A stretch of DNA of 56,128 nt from Mycoplasma collis ATCC 35278 (lineage in GTDB: Bacteria; Bacillota_I; Bacilli_A; Mycoplasmatales; Metamycoplasmataceae): assembly GCF_000701825.1 (NCBI RefSeq), contig NZ_JNJY01000006.1, positions 1 to 56,128 on the forward strand. The letters are read 5' to 3'. The first letter of the stretch is position 1. Each line of letters begins with the position of its first letter. Positions 44,230 through 55,919 of the stretch are shown here, in pieces. The notes below the pieces were generated by a model that was not told the origin of the DNA, did no database searches, and saw only the letters and a program-made list of their open reading frames with translations. Both the position numbers and the translations under genes were made by a program.

Positions 44230-44819
44230 TGATTTTTTCTAAAATTTATATTTGAAAAAAAATATCAGTTATTTATTCAGTGATTTTAGCTTTTTTAACT
44301 TTTATCTTTTTTTATTTATTTTTTAATGAATTTAATGTATATTTACTAAAAGAAAAAGAATTTCACAATTTAAAAAACATTGAAGATACATTTAATTATT
44401 CACAAAAAAATATTTTTATTATTTTTTATGTATTATTATCGCTTTTATTAGTTATCGTTATTATTTTTTCTTTTTTATGAATTTATAAATTTTTTTATTT
44501 AAAAAATATCGGTAATAAAAATTTAAAAATTATTTTATTTACAGCTACTTTAATAATTATTTTAATTTCAATTTTATTATCTTTCCAACCAAATTCTCAA
44601 AAAAAAGTAATATCTATTACAAATAATGAAAATACTATAAGAAGACAAATAGCGCTTGAATCACCTAAATATATTTGAGGTTGAATTTTATTTTTCTTTT
44701 GAACAACAGGAGCCATTTTAAATATTATCGCTTTAAAAAATTACGGTTTTTTTATTGACTCCAAACAGAAAAAAATAAATTTTTTAAATTTTAAAAAAAC
44801 AAATAGTAAAAAAATATAA
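44229..44819 (+). CDS. Small membrane protein, last gene of the maltodextrin operon
   Basis: A 196-residue protein with four hydrophobic segments (about 10-32, 60-82, 100-118 and 148-168). I recognise no family. The start overlaps the malK stop by one base, so translation is coupled to the ATPase. Sequence includes TGA-Trp pairs (YIWGWILFFFWTTGA). It resembles in size and topology the two other small membrane proteins of the operon. Confidence 0.82.
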
Positions 44820-44845
44820 AAAATATTTTATTATTTGTTTTTTTT
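44797..44845 (+). terminator. Terminator of the maltodextrin operon
   Basis: Hairpin AAACAAATA / TATTTGTTT with a long A/T-rich inner part and T9 tail, overlapping the last codons of the final gene. Confidence 0.75.
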
Positions 44846-44914
44846 TATTTTTTTAAATTATATTTATTTTATATATTATATAATTTACAATAATTTTGAA
44901 AGAGTAATTAAAAA

Positions 44915-47900
44915 ATGAAAAAAATTTTATATTCACTTTTAATTGTTAATTTACCTATAGTTTCACTTGTAGTTAGTTGCAATAAAACAACTAATGAAAT
45001 AAAAACTATTAATTTAAATAAAAGTCAACTTAATTCTATAAAGAAAACAGAAAATAAATTTTTATTTAATTTTAAAAATAATTTAATTAATGATAAAAAC
45101 TTTATTCAAGGAACTATTTCTTATAAAAATAGCGCAAACTCTTTAAATAATCAAGTAATTAAAATTAATTTTATAAATAATGAATTGCTTTTCGAACTCA
45201 ATTTTAATGAAATTAAAGAAAATTCAACTTTTTATTTAGATAAATTTATTTCCAGGGATAAAAATATAATTTTAAAATTTGATAATATTGAATTTATTTT
45301 AAATAAAGATGATTCGAAAAAAAATGTAATTAAAGTTCCTAAAAAAACAAAAGAAAAAGAAGAAATAGATAATAAAAAAGAGGATGATAAAAATAAAAAT
45401 AAAAAAGATGAAAAAGTATCGTCTAAACCTGATTTTTCTAATAAAGAAAACGAAGAAGAAAATAAAGAAAATAATTCAAGAGAAAATAGTGTTGATTCAT
45501 CAACAAAAATTGATGAACAAAAAAATAGTGAGCAATTAAAAGAAAATAAAAACAATATCAATGAAGATAATGCAAAGAATGAAAATAAAATTTCAAATTT
45601 AGAAAATAATAAAATTAATGAAAACTCAATTCCCTCAGAAAATAACGATGAAAATAATGTTGAAATTAAAAATAAAAATGATGATTTAAATATTGATCTA
45701 AATAAACAAAAAGAAGATTTAAGCATCGAAAATGAAAATGTAAATAAAAAAAGTGATTCAGATTTAAATAATCCCAAAATTGATGAAGATAATAATGAAA
45801 ACAATGATAATTTAGAACTTTTTGTCAATAAAATAACAAACATAAATAATAAATTAAATGAAAAAATATTAGTTTTTGAAATAAAAAATAAAAAATTAAA
45901 AAATATTGAAAATGAACTATCTTTTCAAATTAATAATAATAAATATAATAAAAAATTTTATTTATGGGAAAACCAAATTTTTATAAAAATTAATGATTTA
46001 GTTACTGATTTAAATCAAATTAGCAATTTAATTTTAAATAATGTTGAAATTAATTTGGAAAAAACTAAATTAAACATTGAAAATATAATAAACGACAGTG
46101 AAATATCTAATTTTAATTTACTTAATAATGAATTTTCATTTAGTCAAAATGAAAATGATTTAGTAATAAACATTAATGAAAATATAAAAAATTTCAAAGA
46201 TAATCAAACTTTAATTTTAGAATTTAAACCTTTACAAAATAATAAAAATTTTATTGCAAAATATTTAGCTATTTTTAGAAATAATCAAATTATTGTTAAA
46301 AACATTGAATGAATAAATAATTTTTATAATGAATATTTTTTAACGTCAATATCAACATCTGACAATTTAAATAAATATATTATTCCTGAATTTTTATCAT
46401 TTAAATTAAAGAATAATGAAAGTTTAGAAATCAAAAAAATAAATTTAAAAGAAAAAAGAATAAATGAATATGAATTAACTTTTAATTTATTAAATTTAAA
46501 AGATGAAATATTTTATCAAAACAAAAGATTTATTTTAACTTTTAATGAATCAAAATCTCTTAATGAAAAAAATAACTTTTCTTTAAATAAAGAATTAAAA
46601 AAAGTTTATAGTTTTAATGAAATTAAAAATGGAATTTTAATAAACAATTTACCGGAAGGTTTTAAATGAAAATTAACAAAAATTACTTTAGTTTATAAAG
46701 AAGATTTAAGTTTGATTAATGAATTAAATAATGCAGCTAATGTATCTTCGCCTTTTAATACGCCAAGTTATAAAGAATTAAATTTTAAAATTATTAAAGA
46801 TGAAAATAGCGAAGTTAGTTTTACTAATAACCAAATAGTCATTGATGATTTAAGCGAAAAAGATACATTAATTTTATCTAATAATAATTTAAAAAAATTA
46901 AATCATTATTACTTAGTTAAAAGTCAATTAAATTTAGATCTACAAAATGAATCTGATAAAAATTTTTTATTAAATAAACAAGAAATAAAAATAAAAAAAG
47001 ATGATCAAAATATAATAAATCACGATTGAAAAATTTTGCAAGAAAATTTTAATGAAAAAACTTTAATACAAAATTCTAACAATTATTATGAAATAAAAAA
47101 ATCTTTATCATTATTTGATAATTCTTCATATAAAAATACTTTTATAAATTTTAATTTTTTTGGTACATATGATTATGCAAATTTGCACAAATGACAATAT
47201 TTTAATGATTCATATGCAGTAAGCTTTTTATTAGATGATTTAAAAGCGAATAAAAAATTAGAAAATCTTTATATTCATTTAATTGCTGATTGAAAAGAAA
47301 TTTATAAAAACAGAGGAAATAATATTGCTATACATTTTAAAGATTTTAACGCAGGTAATGAACATATTTGAAAAAGAAGCAAAGAAGATATAGAAAATAT
47401 TATTAATCAAAGACTTAAATTGGATGTATTAATTGAAAATGAAGAAATAGTATTTAGAATTTCGCCTAAAAAAGGAATTATCAATACAAAAATGCATATT
47501 CATAATTTTTCTAAAGATATTTCTACTTTTATAGAAAAAAATAATAATTTTATCTCTTATATGTATTTAACTGAGCAAAACATTAATCCTGATACTGATG
47601 CTTTAGTAAGTAAATCAAATAATTGAGAATATAAAACTATAATAGAAAATGTTGTAAGTGATAAAGAAAAATTAAAAACTTTTAAAAAAAGATATAAATT
47701 TGATGAAATTAATTTAAAATTTGATAAATCAAATGAAGATGATGTTATTAAAAAAATAAAAGCAAGAGCATTTGCAAATCGTGATGGAAGTTTATGAATG
47801 ATTGCAAAAGTAAATGATAATCCAGATGATCATCGTTATTATGTCGGAACTAATAGACATGTACCAATATTAACAAATACAACATTAGCTATTCCAAAAA

Positions 47901-48709
47901 CTCATGAAAATATTAGAGACCGTGAAGCTATTTTTAATAAAAATAAACAATGAAATTTAAAATCAAAGGTTTTTTGATTAGCTAAAGATAATAAAATAAT
48001 TGACGGCTCAGATAAATACGAATCATCAAAAAATGGAGCAGATTTACAAGTTGGAATAATTGATATAACTGAACTTGTTGAATATTACATCCTTAATAAA
48101 GATAAGGTTGATAAAGAAAACGATGATAATTTTTTAATTGCAAAACATTTTTATAATTGAAAAAATCTTGATTCAATTAAAATATCACAAAAATTAAAAA
48201 ATCTTAAAATTAATCATATTTTTGATTCATATATTTCTGCATTTCCTAACGATTTGGATGCAGAATTAGGTAAATTAACTGAAGATTCAAGATTTTTTGA
48301 AAGAAAAAATATTCAATTAAAAATGAAATTTGGAAATCTTTTAACAATAGCATCGAATGAAGGTTATGAAAATCCTGAAATAAGCGATAATATTGGAATG
48401 CATAATTTTAAAGATGCATTAAACAATACTGAAGGTGAAATTTGAGATAAAATCAATGTATTGTGAGCAGGGAGTTCTGGTTCTGCTATTTATGATGATG
48501 AAGGTAATTTATATGGAGTTCATATGGGGATGTATTCTTCATTGTGACAAACAGCATTAATTTCAAATCCAAGATTAGATTTATTTGGTCACTATAATGA
48601 ATTTAACAATAAATCATTTGCTTCTAAAATTCAACTTGCTAATCGTTTATATCCTGAAAAATATAAATTAATTTCAAGTTTTGGAGAATTTGAAAATCCA
48701 ATTAAATAA
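44915..48709 (+). CDS. DUF31 (Mycoplasma peptidase) surface lipoprotein
   Basis: A 1264-residue surface lipoprotein. The signal ends in VVSC (Cys22). Residues about 130-310 are a low-complexity Lys/Glu/Asn linker. Residues about 310-700 form beta-rich repeats. The C-terminal 500 residues match the DUF31 peptidase family, a trypsin-like fold: YVGTNRHVPILTN supplies His982, and WAGSSGSAIYDDEGNLYGVHMG supplies Ser1188 in a G-S-S-G-S motif; the Asp is not clear. The DUF31 group includes the mycoplasma immunoglobulin protease MIP. No MIB partner gene is adjacent, so its substrate is unknown. It is flanked by terminators as a single unit. Confidence 0.85.
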
Positions 48710-48735
48710 AAAAGCACATGGGTGCTTTTTTTTTA
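48708..48735. terminator. Terminator between the DUF31 gene and pulA
   Basis: Hairpin AAAGCAC-ATGG-GTGCTTT with A and T runs on both sides; serves convergent genes. Confidence 0.85.
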
Positions 48736-48762
48736 TTTAAAACTAAAAGTATAAATAATTTT

Positions 48763-50781
48763 TTATTCGAAAATAAGACTACTTTTTGCGGGAATATAAT
48801 TTAAAATATTTTGGTTTTCTGTATCAAAATCTGAATTAAAAATTATTTTTTTAATTTTAATATTTTTTAATTCAATTTTTTTATTATTAAAATTGTGAAT
48901 AATAAAAAGCGAAGAATTTTCCACTTTAATTTCGTAATAAATATATCCTTTATCTATTTTATGAAAAATAATTTTTTTATTTTTTAAATTTAAGTTAAAA
49001 AATTTTGAATTTTTATAAAAATTTAAAAGCTTTTTTAAAAAATTATAAATATTATTTTCAATTATGTTATTTTTTAGTAAATCTCATTTTAGTCCATTAG
49101 TATAATCGCTAGTTTTGTAACTATTTGAATTAACAAATAAATTTTCATTATCATAAACGCTATTTTCATTATTAATAATTTTTAATGAAATTTCAGAATC
49201 TTGTCCTGTAAAATCTGTCGGCTTAGTCTGTAAAAATTCACTTCCCGCTAAAATTAATTGTTTTCCTTGAGAACTAAATTGCATAATAAGTGCTTGTCTA
49301 TAAAGTTTTAAATTTTCTCTAAATGATAAATTAGTTGTTGTTATTATTTTATCTCATAAAGTAAAACCATCATGACAAGCGCTATACTGAAGAGCCATTT
49401 TTGGATTTTTAGCAAAAACTTCATAACTAATTTTTTTATTAGTCAATTTTAAATTTGTTTTTATTGCCTTACTATTTCCAACAATGGAAATTAAAAAATC
49501 ATTTAAATAATTTAAATTACCTTGTATAAGTCCATAATCATTTGTTGATAAATTAACTGAATCACTACCTTTAATAGCATTTCTTAAAGTATCATTAAAA
49601 TATGCAAAATCATGATTATTAAAATTAATCCCTTTTGTAAAACTATCTTGATAATTTAAATCGCTAAATTGTCAAGCTTCTCCATGTAAAATAATATCTG
49701 GCTTAATTTTTTTTAATTTTTTACAAATTATATTTAGTGTTTGCTTATCAATAAAAGTTGATAAATCAAATCTAAAACCATCAACATCAAAATATTTAAC
49801 TAAGTAAATTAAAGAATCTAAAATTAATTTTCTTACCATTTTGGCTTGTGAATTAAATGGTGGTTGATTAACTGGAAAAATTTTTGCTTTGTTTCTAAAA
49901 TAGTAATTAGGAACTATATTTTCAAATAATTTATTTATCATTAAATGATTGAAAACAACATCAATTATAATTCCAATCTTTTTTTCGTGAGCTTTATTAA
50001 TAAAATTTTTAAATTCAACAAATCTTGAATTATAATTATGAGGATTATTAAAATATCAACCATTTAATGAAAAATAATTCATCGGATCATAACCTCAATT
50101 ATAATTAGTTGTTCATTTGTTAGCTTGATTTTTATTTATGATATTTAAATTATTATCGTTTAATGTATATATTGAATGAATTGGTAATAATTGTAAAAAA
50201 TTAACATTTAAATTATTAAGATAATCAAAAATGTTATTTTCAATAGCAGCATTAAATGTGCCTTTTCTGTTTTGAATATTATTGTTTTTACTTAATGAAG
50301 TAAAATCTCTTATATGTAATTCATAAATAATAACATTTTCATTATTTTGTTTATTTAATTTAATATTTTCAATTTTATTTAATTCATTTTCTCAATCAAC
50401 TATAACAGCTTTAGGAATAAGATTTGTTTTACCTTTTCAATCAAATGTTTCTATTGCTTTAGCATAAGGATCTAAAATTAAAAATTCTTTATTATTTCTA
50501 ATTATTTTAATATGATAAAAATAGTTTAAATATTTTAAGCTTATTTTAACTTCTCATATTTTATTTTTTTTGACAAAATCAATTTCATCAACTATTTTAT
50601 TTCTGTTTTCTGAATCATAAATAGTAAACAAAACTTTTTCTGCTAAAGGAGCTCAAAATTTAAGAATAAAATTTGACTTTTGTTTATATAAGCCTAATTT
50701 TGTGGTTGTGTAATATAATTTATCGATTTGTTTTATATTTTTATTATATTTAGTAATTTTATCTATTTTTTTATTATTCAT
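48763..50781 (-). CDS. pulA: Pullulanase type I (GH13)
   Basis: Debranches alpha-1,6 links in maltodextrins or glycogen-like glucan. It is 672 residues without a signal peptide, so cytoplasmic. An N-terminal CBM48-like beta domain (LGLYKQKSNFILKFWAPLAE, about 50-69) precedes the GH13 barrel: VIIYELHIRDFT, NWGYDPMNYFSLNG (the pullulanase motif YNWGYDP), IDVVFNHL, DVDGFRFDLSTF (nucleophile Asp339), LHGEAW (acid Glu368) and ACHDGFTLWDKI. All four conserved GH13 regions are intact. The ATG at 50781 or one codon earlier is the start. A palindrome-like site lies about 42 bases upstream. Its TGA-Trp codons would break the gene in the standard code. Confidence 0.93.
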
Positions 50782-50822
50782 CATCTAATTATATAAATCA
50801 TTTTTTTTAAACTATTTTTTCT

Positions 50823-50834
50823 TTGATATATTAA
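50823..50834. promoter_or_regulatory. Candidate glucan-regulon operator (pulA)
   Basis: TTGATATATTAA, 11 of 12 positions of the palindrome at 35605, 42-53 bases upstream of the pulA start, nearly the same distance as at the GH13 lipoprotein gene. Confidence 0.45.
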
Positions 50835-50884
50835 AAAAAAGAAACAAAATTTTTTGGGATAAAACTTTATTTCTTTCTAACTCT

Positions 50885-51832
50885 TTATTTGTTTAAACCA
50901 ATTAAAACGCCTTTATTTTTAAATGGAACTAATTCATCTGGGTTTCCAAATAAACTTTTTGCAAGATCTGGATAATCAATGAATGGATTTCTTACTCCGT
51001 GTCATTTTTCAGCTATTTCATTATTTCTTTTAATATCGAATTCATCAACACTATCTTCATTATTTCATTTTATATATAAATCTAAATAGTGTTTTTTTAA
51101 ATATGGAAAAATATTTTGTAAAACTAAATTTTGATCTTTTTTAACATTGAATTTTTTATCTTTATTTCAAGTAATAGCATAATATAAATAAGCTCTAGCA
51201 ATATCGCCTTTAAATTCATCTACTGGTTCAAAAACATTTTTATTAAATTTATTTTTACCTTTTTTTGAACCATTTTTTGTTTTTTTCTCAAGCTTTAAAA
51301 CTTTATCATGGGGAAAATTCTCTCTTACACTATTAACATAAATATCACTTGGTCAAACAAATTGAGCATCAGATCTAATTGGTTCTTTTTTATCAAATCA
51401 TGATTGAGGAATTAAATGTTCTCTATTTAATCCAGCGCCTTCATTTTCAGCATGTTCTTTTGAATTTGCATTATATTGTTGATAAAAATATTCATCTTTT
51501 CCATTAGGATTTTCTGAATAAACATCTAATATGCTTTTATCATTTTCATAGTATAAATCTTTAAAAGCGTTAGAATCATCATAAAATTTTTTCAAATTAC
51601 TATATTTTGTTTTAACTTTAAATGATTTTTTTTGTATTTCATTTAAAATTTCATACAATTCTTGACCTTTTTTGCCATCAGCTAATTTATAATAATCATT
51701 TAATTCATTATATAAATATTTTTGATTATTATTTACTACTTGTTTTTTATTTTGGCAAGAAACAAATACACTCGGAACAAATATAATTGAGCTTGTTAAA
51801 AATAAGAACATTTTTTTTCAAATTTTTTTCAT
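50885..51832 (-). CDS. Surface nuclease lipoprotein, endonuclease I (EndA/NucM) family
   Basis: A secreted, lipid-anchored nuclease, 315 residues, probably feeding the cell with nucleotides from host DNA. The signal ends in FVSC (Cys26). The catalytic region has NREHLIPQSWF with His139, matching the NCEHVWPQS motif of endonuclease I, then PIRSDAQFVWPSDIYVNSVR and GDIARAYLYYAITW, both family hallmarks. One Trp of the signal peptide is TGA (MKKIWKK). The ribosome site AAGGAG is 27 bases from the ATG with a perfect hairpin between, so translation start is unusual. The promoter side carries an A16 tract 107 bases upstream. Confidence 0.9.
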
Positions 51833-51838
51833 TGATTT

Positions 51839-51866
51839 AATAGTTTTAAAAAAACTATTTCTCCTT
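51839..51866 (-). promoter_or_regulatory. Ribosome site and hairpin ahead of the nuclease gene
   Basis: Reading the minus strand: AAGGAG (51866-51861), one base, then AATAGTTTT-TTT-AAAACTATT (51859-51839), a perfect nine-pair stem, then six bases to the ATG at 51832. If the stem forms, it brings the ribosome site to normal distance. Confidence 0.6.
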
Positions 51867-51938
51867 TATGTTTTTTTAAATTTTTTTATAAAAAAATAAA
51901 TTTAAAATAATAAAAAGTAAAATGTTTATTTTTTATTC

Positions 51939-51954
51939 AAAAAAAAAAAAAAAA
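51939..51954. repeat. A16 tract between nuclease and ABC exporter genes
   Basis: Sixteen A in the divergent intergenic region: 107 bases before the nuclease start and about 90 before the exporter. It does not directly touch a clear -10 box on either strand. Confidence 0.6.
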
Positions 51955-51997
51955 GTATTTTTTTACCAAAAAAAATTCATTAAAATTAATTTAGTTA

Positions 51998-52003
51998 TAT
52001 AAT
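51998..52003 (+). promoter_or_regulatory. Probable -10 box of the ABC exporter operon
   Basis: TATAAT lies 39 bases ahead of the first exporter gene; no clear -35 box. Confidence 0.5.
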
Positions 52004-52042
52004 TTTTATTTAACTTTTTTAATAAATAGAAAGGAATAAATA

Positions 52043-53827
52043 ATGTTTTATTTAAATTCATTTAATAAAAAAATGCTTTGAAAATTAAGCTATGGTTATC
52101 GTAAATTGATACTAGTAACGTTAATTATGGTTTTATTTGAAACTGCTGTAAATGTTGTTATTCCTTTATTTGTAAGTTATATGATTAATGAAGGAATTCA
52201 AGTACCAGTAGAAAATAATAAGCAAATTGGTTTTAAAACTGATATTTATAAAGTTCTTCAGTGGGGAATTATTATTATTTTAATGTCCTTGATAGGCTTA
52301 TTTTTTGGTGTTTTTTCTGGTATAACATCAGCCAAGGCATCAGCTGGAATGGGAAAAAATTTTAGGCAAGTTATATTTTACAAAGTTAATAATTTATCTA
52401 TTGAAAATATTAATAAATTTTCGATAGCAACTTTATTAAATAGAATGACTAATGATAGTGTAAATATCGTAAATGCTTTTAATCAAAGTTTAAGAATTAT
52501 TGTTCGTGGTCCATTAATGTTATTACTTTCATTATCAACTTCAATAATATTAAGTCCAAAATTATCACTTATGTTTGTTGTGATGATTCCTTTTGTTATT
52601 TTAATTTTTTCACTTACCACTTTTTTTAGTATCCCACTTTTTAAAAAAATGTTGAAAAAATATGATGATTTTAATTTTAAAATTAAAGAAAACCTTGAAG
52701 GAATTAAAACAATTAAATCTTTTGTTAATGAAGATCAAGAAATGGAAAAAGTTAAAACTAAAATTAACGATTTAACAAAAATTAATATTATTGTAGAAAG
52801 AATAATTTCATTAACTGGTCCATTATTTTTCTTAATAATCTTTATCGCCGTTTTATTTTTAGGATCTTATGGTTCATTATTAGTTTTAAATAATAATTTA
52901 CAATTGGGAACTTTATTTTCATTTACAAGCTATATTTTTCAAGTTTCAGGTTCTGTAATTATGATAATGTCAGTTATAAATATGATAATAATGGCTATTC
53001 CTAGTTATAAAAGAATTAAAGAAATTTTAATTGAAAAACCAGCAATGGATTTAAATCCTGAAGGAATTAAATTAATTGAAAAACCAAAAATAGAATTTCA
53101 AGATGTTAGTTTTAAATATAATGCTAATTCATCAAATAATTTAAAAAACATAAATTTAAAAATTATAGAAAATCAAACTATTGGAATTATCGGTCCAACC
53201 GCAAGTGGTAAAAGCACATTAATTTCTTTGATTGCAAGATTATATGATGTAAATAATGGAAATATTTTAATTGATAATATTAATATTAAAAATTATGATT
53301 TAAATTCATTACGTAAACAAATATCAGTTGTATTACAAAAAAATATTTTATTTAATGGTACTGTAAGAGAAAATATTCAGGTAGGTAATTTAAATGCAAG
53401 TGATGAAGAGATAATAAAAGCTTTAAAAATTGCTAATATCTATAATTTTGTTGAAAACAAAAAAGAAAAATTAGATTTTATAATTGATAAAAACGGTTCT
53501 AATTTATCTGGTGGTCAAAAACAAAGAATAACAATTGCAAGAGCTCTAATATCTAAACCTAAAATTTTAATTTTAGATGATGCAACTAGTGCTATTGATG
53601 CGAAAACAGAATCAATGATTCAAAATAGTTTAAAAAATGAAATCAAAGACTGCACCAAAATTATTATTTCTCAAAAAATTTCTTCAATAATAAATGCAGA
53701 TGAAATCTTTATTATTGATCAAGGTAAAATTATTGCTAAAGGTAATCATGATTATTTATTAAAAAATAACGAATTTTATCAAGAGCTTTATAATACACAA
53801 ATTAATTTAGGAGGAATAAGTGAATAA
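52043..53827 (+). CDS. ABC exporter half-transporter A (degenerate ATP site)
   Basis: A type IV ABC exporter subunit, 594 residues: N-terminal six-helix membrane domain (residues about 15-330) and a C-terminal ATPase. Walker A GPTASGKS, Q-loop VVLQKNILF, signature LSGGQKQR. The Walker B catalytic Glu is replaced by Asp (LILDDATSAID) and the H-loop His by Gln (IISQKISSI), so this half cannot hydrolyse at its own site. This is the known pattern of heterodimeric exporters such as BmrCD or TM287/288. AAAGGA precedes the ATG. It overlaps the partner gene by eight bases. Substrate is unknown (drugs, lipids or peptides). Confidence 0.93.
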
Positions 53828-55772
53828 ATTTAGAACAAAAAATTTTAATAATATTAATAAACTAAGTTTTAAAGAATCTAAAACTATTTTAAAAAAAACT
53901 TTTAAATTAATTTGAAATTATAATAAATTAGGTTTTTGACTTGTTATTTTCTTTATTTTTATCTCTAGTTTAGGCAATATATTTAATCAATTATTTATTG
54001 GTAAATTTTTAATAGATGGAGTTTTAATCAACCCCCAAACTAATAATTTAGTTAGCATTGATAACTTTGATTATACAAAATTTTATTTAACTATTTCATT
54101 GGGGATCTTAATTTTTTCGCTCAATATTTTATCTGTTTGACTTTATCAGTGAATTATTATAAAAATAGCTTTTAACGTTATAAAAAGAATAAGAATTAAA
54201 TTATATGAACATGGTCAAAAACTATCAATTAGTTTTTATGATACAAATAAAACTGGCGATCTTTTAACAAGATATACAAGCGATATTGATGTATTAAGAC
54301 AATTTATCTTATCTTCTATCCCACAATTTGTCAATACAATTTTATCAATTATTACTTTATTTGTATTAATGATTTGATTAAATTGATTTTTAACTATTAT
54401 AAACGTAGTTTTATTAGCTGGTTTGATTCATATAGCTAAAGCATTTAGTAAAAAAACAACAAAAAATTTTATTGCTCGTCAAAAATTAAACGGAAAAATT
54501 AATGGTTTTAGCGAAGAGATTTTTAATGGTTTAAGTGTTGTTAAAGTTTTTAATTATGAAGATAAAGCTTTTGAAAAATTTAATTCAATTAATGAAGAAT
54601 TTTATCAATCAGAAAAAAAAGCTAATCAAGGAACTAATATTCTTTTTCCGTTAATTTGAAATGTTGGAATAGTTATTTTTTCTGTTATTACAATCATAGG
54701 CGCAATAATTTTAACAAACTCAAAACTTCAAAAGTTTTTTGGTTTATCTATTGGTAGCTTTGTTTCCTTTGTTCAAATATCAAGAACTTTTTCTTTTCCA
54801 ATAGTGCAATTAAGTCAACAAGCAAATACAATTATTATGTCAATTGCAGGTTCGAAAAGAGTTTATGAGATTTTAGAAACAAATCCTGAAGAATATGAAG
54901 GTAAAATTTCCCTTGCAAAAGTTATAATTAAAAATAATAAAATTTATGAGCTTGAAGATTTTGCAACTTTAAATGACAATGCAATTCTAGCATGAAAAAT
55001 ACCTACCAAAAATAATGAATTTTGTTTTAAACCTGTAAAGGGAGAAATAATTTTTAATAATGTTTGATTTGGTTATAGTCCTGATAATATGATTTTAAAA
55101 AATATAAATATTCATATTTTACCTGGTCAAAAAATTGCCCTTGTAGGTCCAACTGGAGCGGGAAAGACAACATTTACTAATTTGATAAATCGCTTTTATG
55201 ATATTCAAAAAGGTGAAATATTATATGATGGAATTAATATTAAATTAATTGATAAAAAATCATTACGTAGATCATTAACAATTGTTTTACAAGAAAGTAA
55301 TTTATTTTCAGATACAATTAAAAATAATATTAGTTATGGATCGAAAGTTGTTGATGAAGATAAATTGATAGAAAGCGCTAAAATTGCAAATCTAAATTAT
55401 TTTATCGAAAGTCAAAGTGAAAAATACGAAACTTTTTTAGAAAATTCCGCAAATGACTTATCACAAGGACAGAAACAGTTATTTTCCATTGCCAGAGCAT
55501 CTTATAAAGATAGTTCAGTTGTTATTTTAGACGAAGCAACTTCAAGCATTGATACCAAAACTGAAGCACTTGTTCAACAAGCTATGGATAATTTAATGAC
55601 TAATCGAACAAGTTTTGTAATCGCCCATCGTCTTTCTACAATTAAAAATGCTGATTTAATTTTGGTGTTAAACAATGGAACTATAATTGAACATGGAAAT
55701 CATGATGAGTTATTAAAATTAAAAAAATATTACTATAATTTATGAAAAAGTTCTACTAGTAATTTAAAATAA
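53820..55772 (+). CDS. ABC exporter half-transporter B (catalytic site)
   Basis: Partner of the upstream half-transporter, 650 residues. The start is GTG behind AGGAGG at the 3' end of that gene. Membrane domain at about 35-350 with TGA-Trp. The ATPase has Walker A GPTGAGKTT, Q-loop IVLQESNLF, signature LSQGQKQL, canonical Walker B VVILDEATSSID and H-loop IAHRLSTI. An insertion of about 60 residues lies between membrane domain and ATPase. The canonical Glu and His show that this half carries the active site. A hairpin terminator follows directly. Confidence 0.94.
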
Positions 55773-55799
55773 AAAAAAGCACATTTAATGTGCTTTTTC
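55773..55799 (+). terminator. Terminator after the ABC exporter
   Basis: Hairpin AAAAAGCACAT / ATGTGCTTTTT overlapping the stop codon. Confidence 0.85.
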
Positions 55800-55853
55800 C
55801 CAAATTCTATTTCTAAGTGCAACACATTTAAAATTTTTAAAAAAGTAATAAAA

Positions 55854-55908
55854 TTTTAAATGGGGGGGCACTTTTTTTATATAAAAAAAGCTCCCCCCCC
55901 ATTTAAAA
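55854..55908. other. G7/C8 hairpin before the transposase
   Basis: Near-perfect inverted repeat: TTTTAAATGGGGGGG, then CTTTTTTTATATAAAAAAAG (itself a palindrome), then CCCCCCCCATTTAAAA. The G7 and C8 runs are extraordinary in such AT-rich DNA. It lies just upstream of the transposase ribosome site and may block read-through into the element. Confidence 0.75.
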
Positions 55909-55919
55909 AAAGGAGAACT

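Noticed and set aside
45232..45843. A 203-codon open frame on the minus strand
   Set aside because: It is antisense to the Lys/Glu/Asn-rich linker of the DUF31 lipoprotein; low complexity produces the Ser/Phe/Leu-rich mirror frame. No ribosome site or family.
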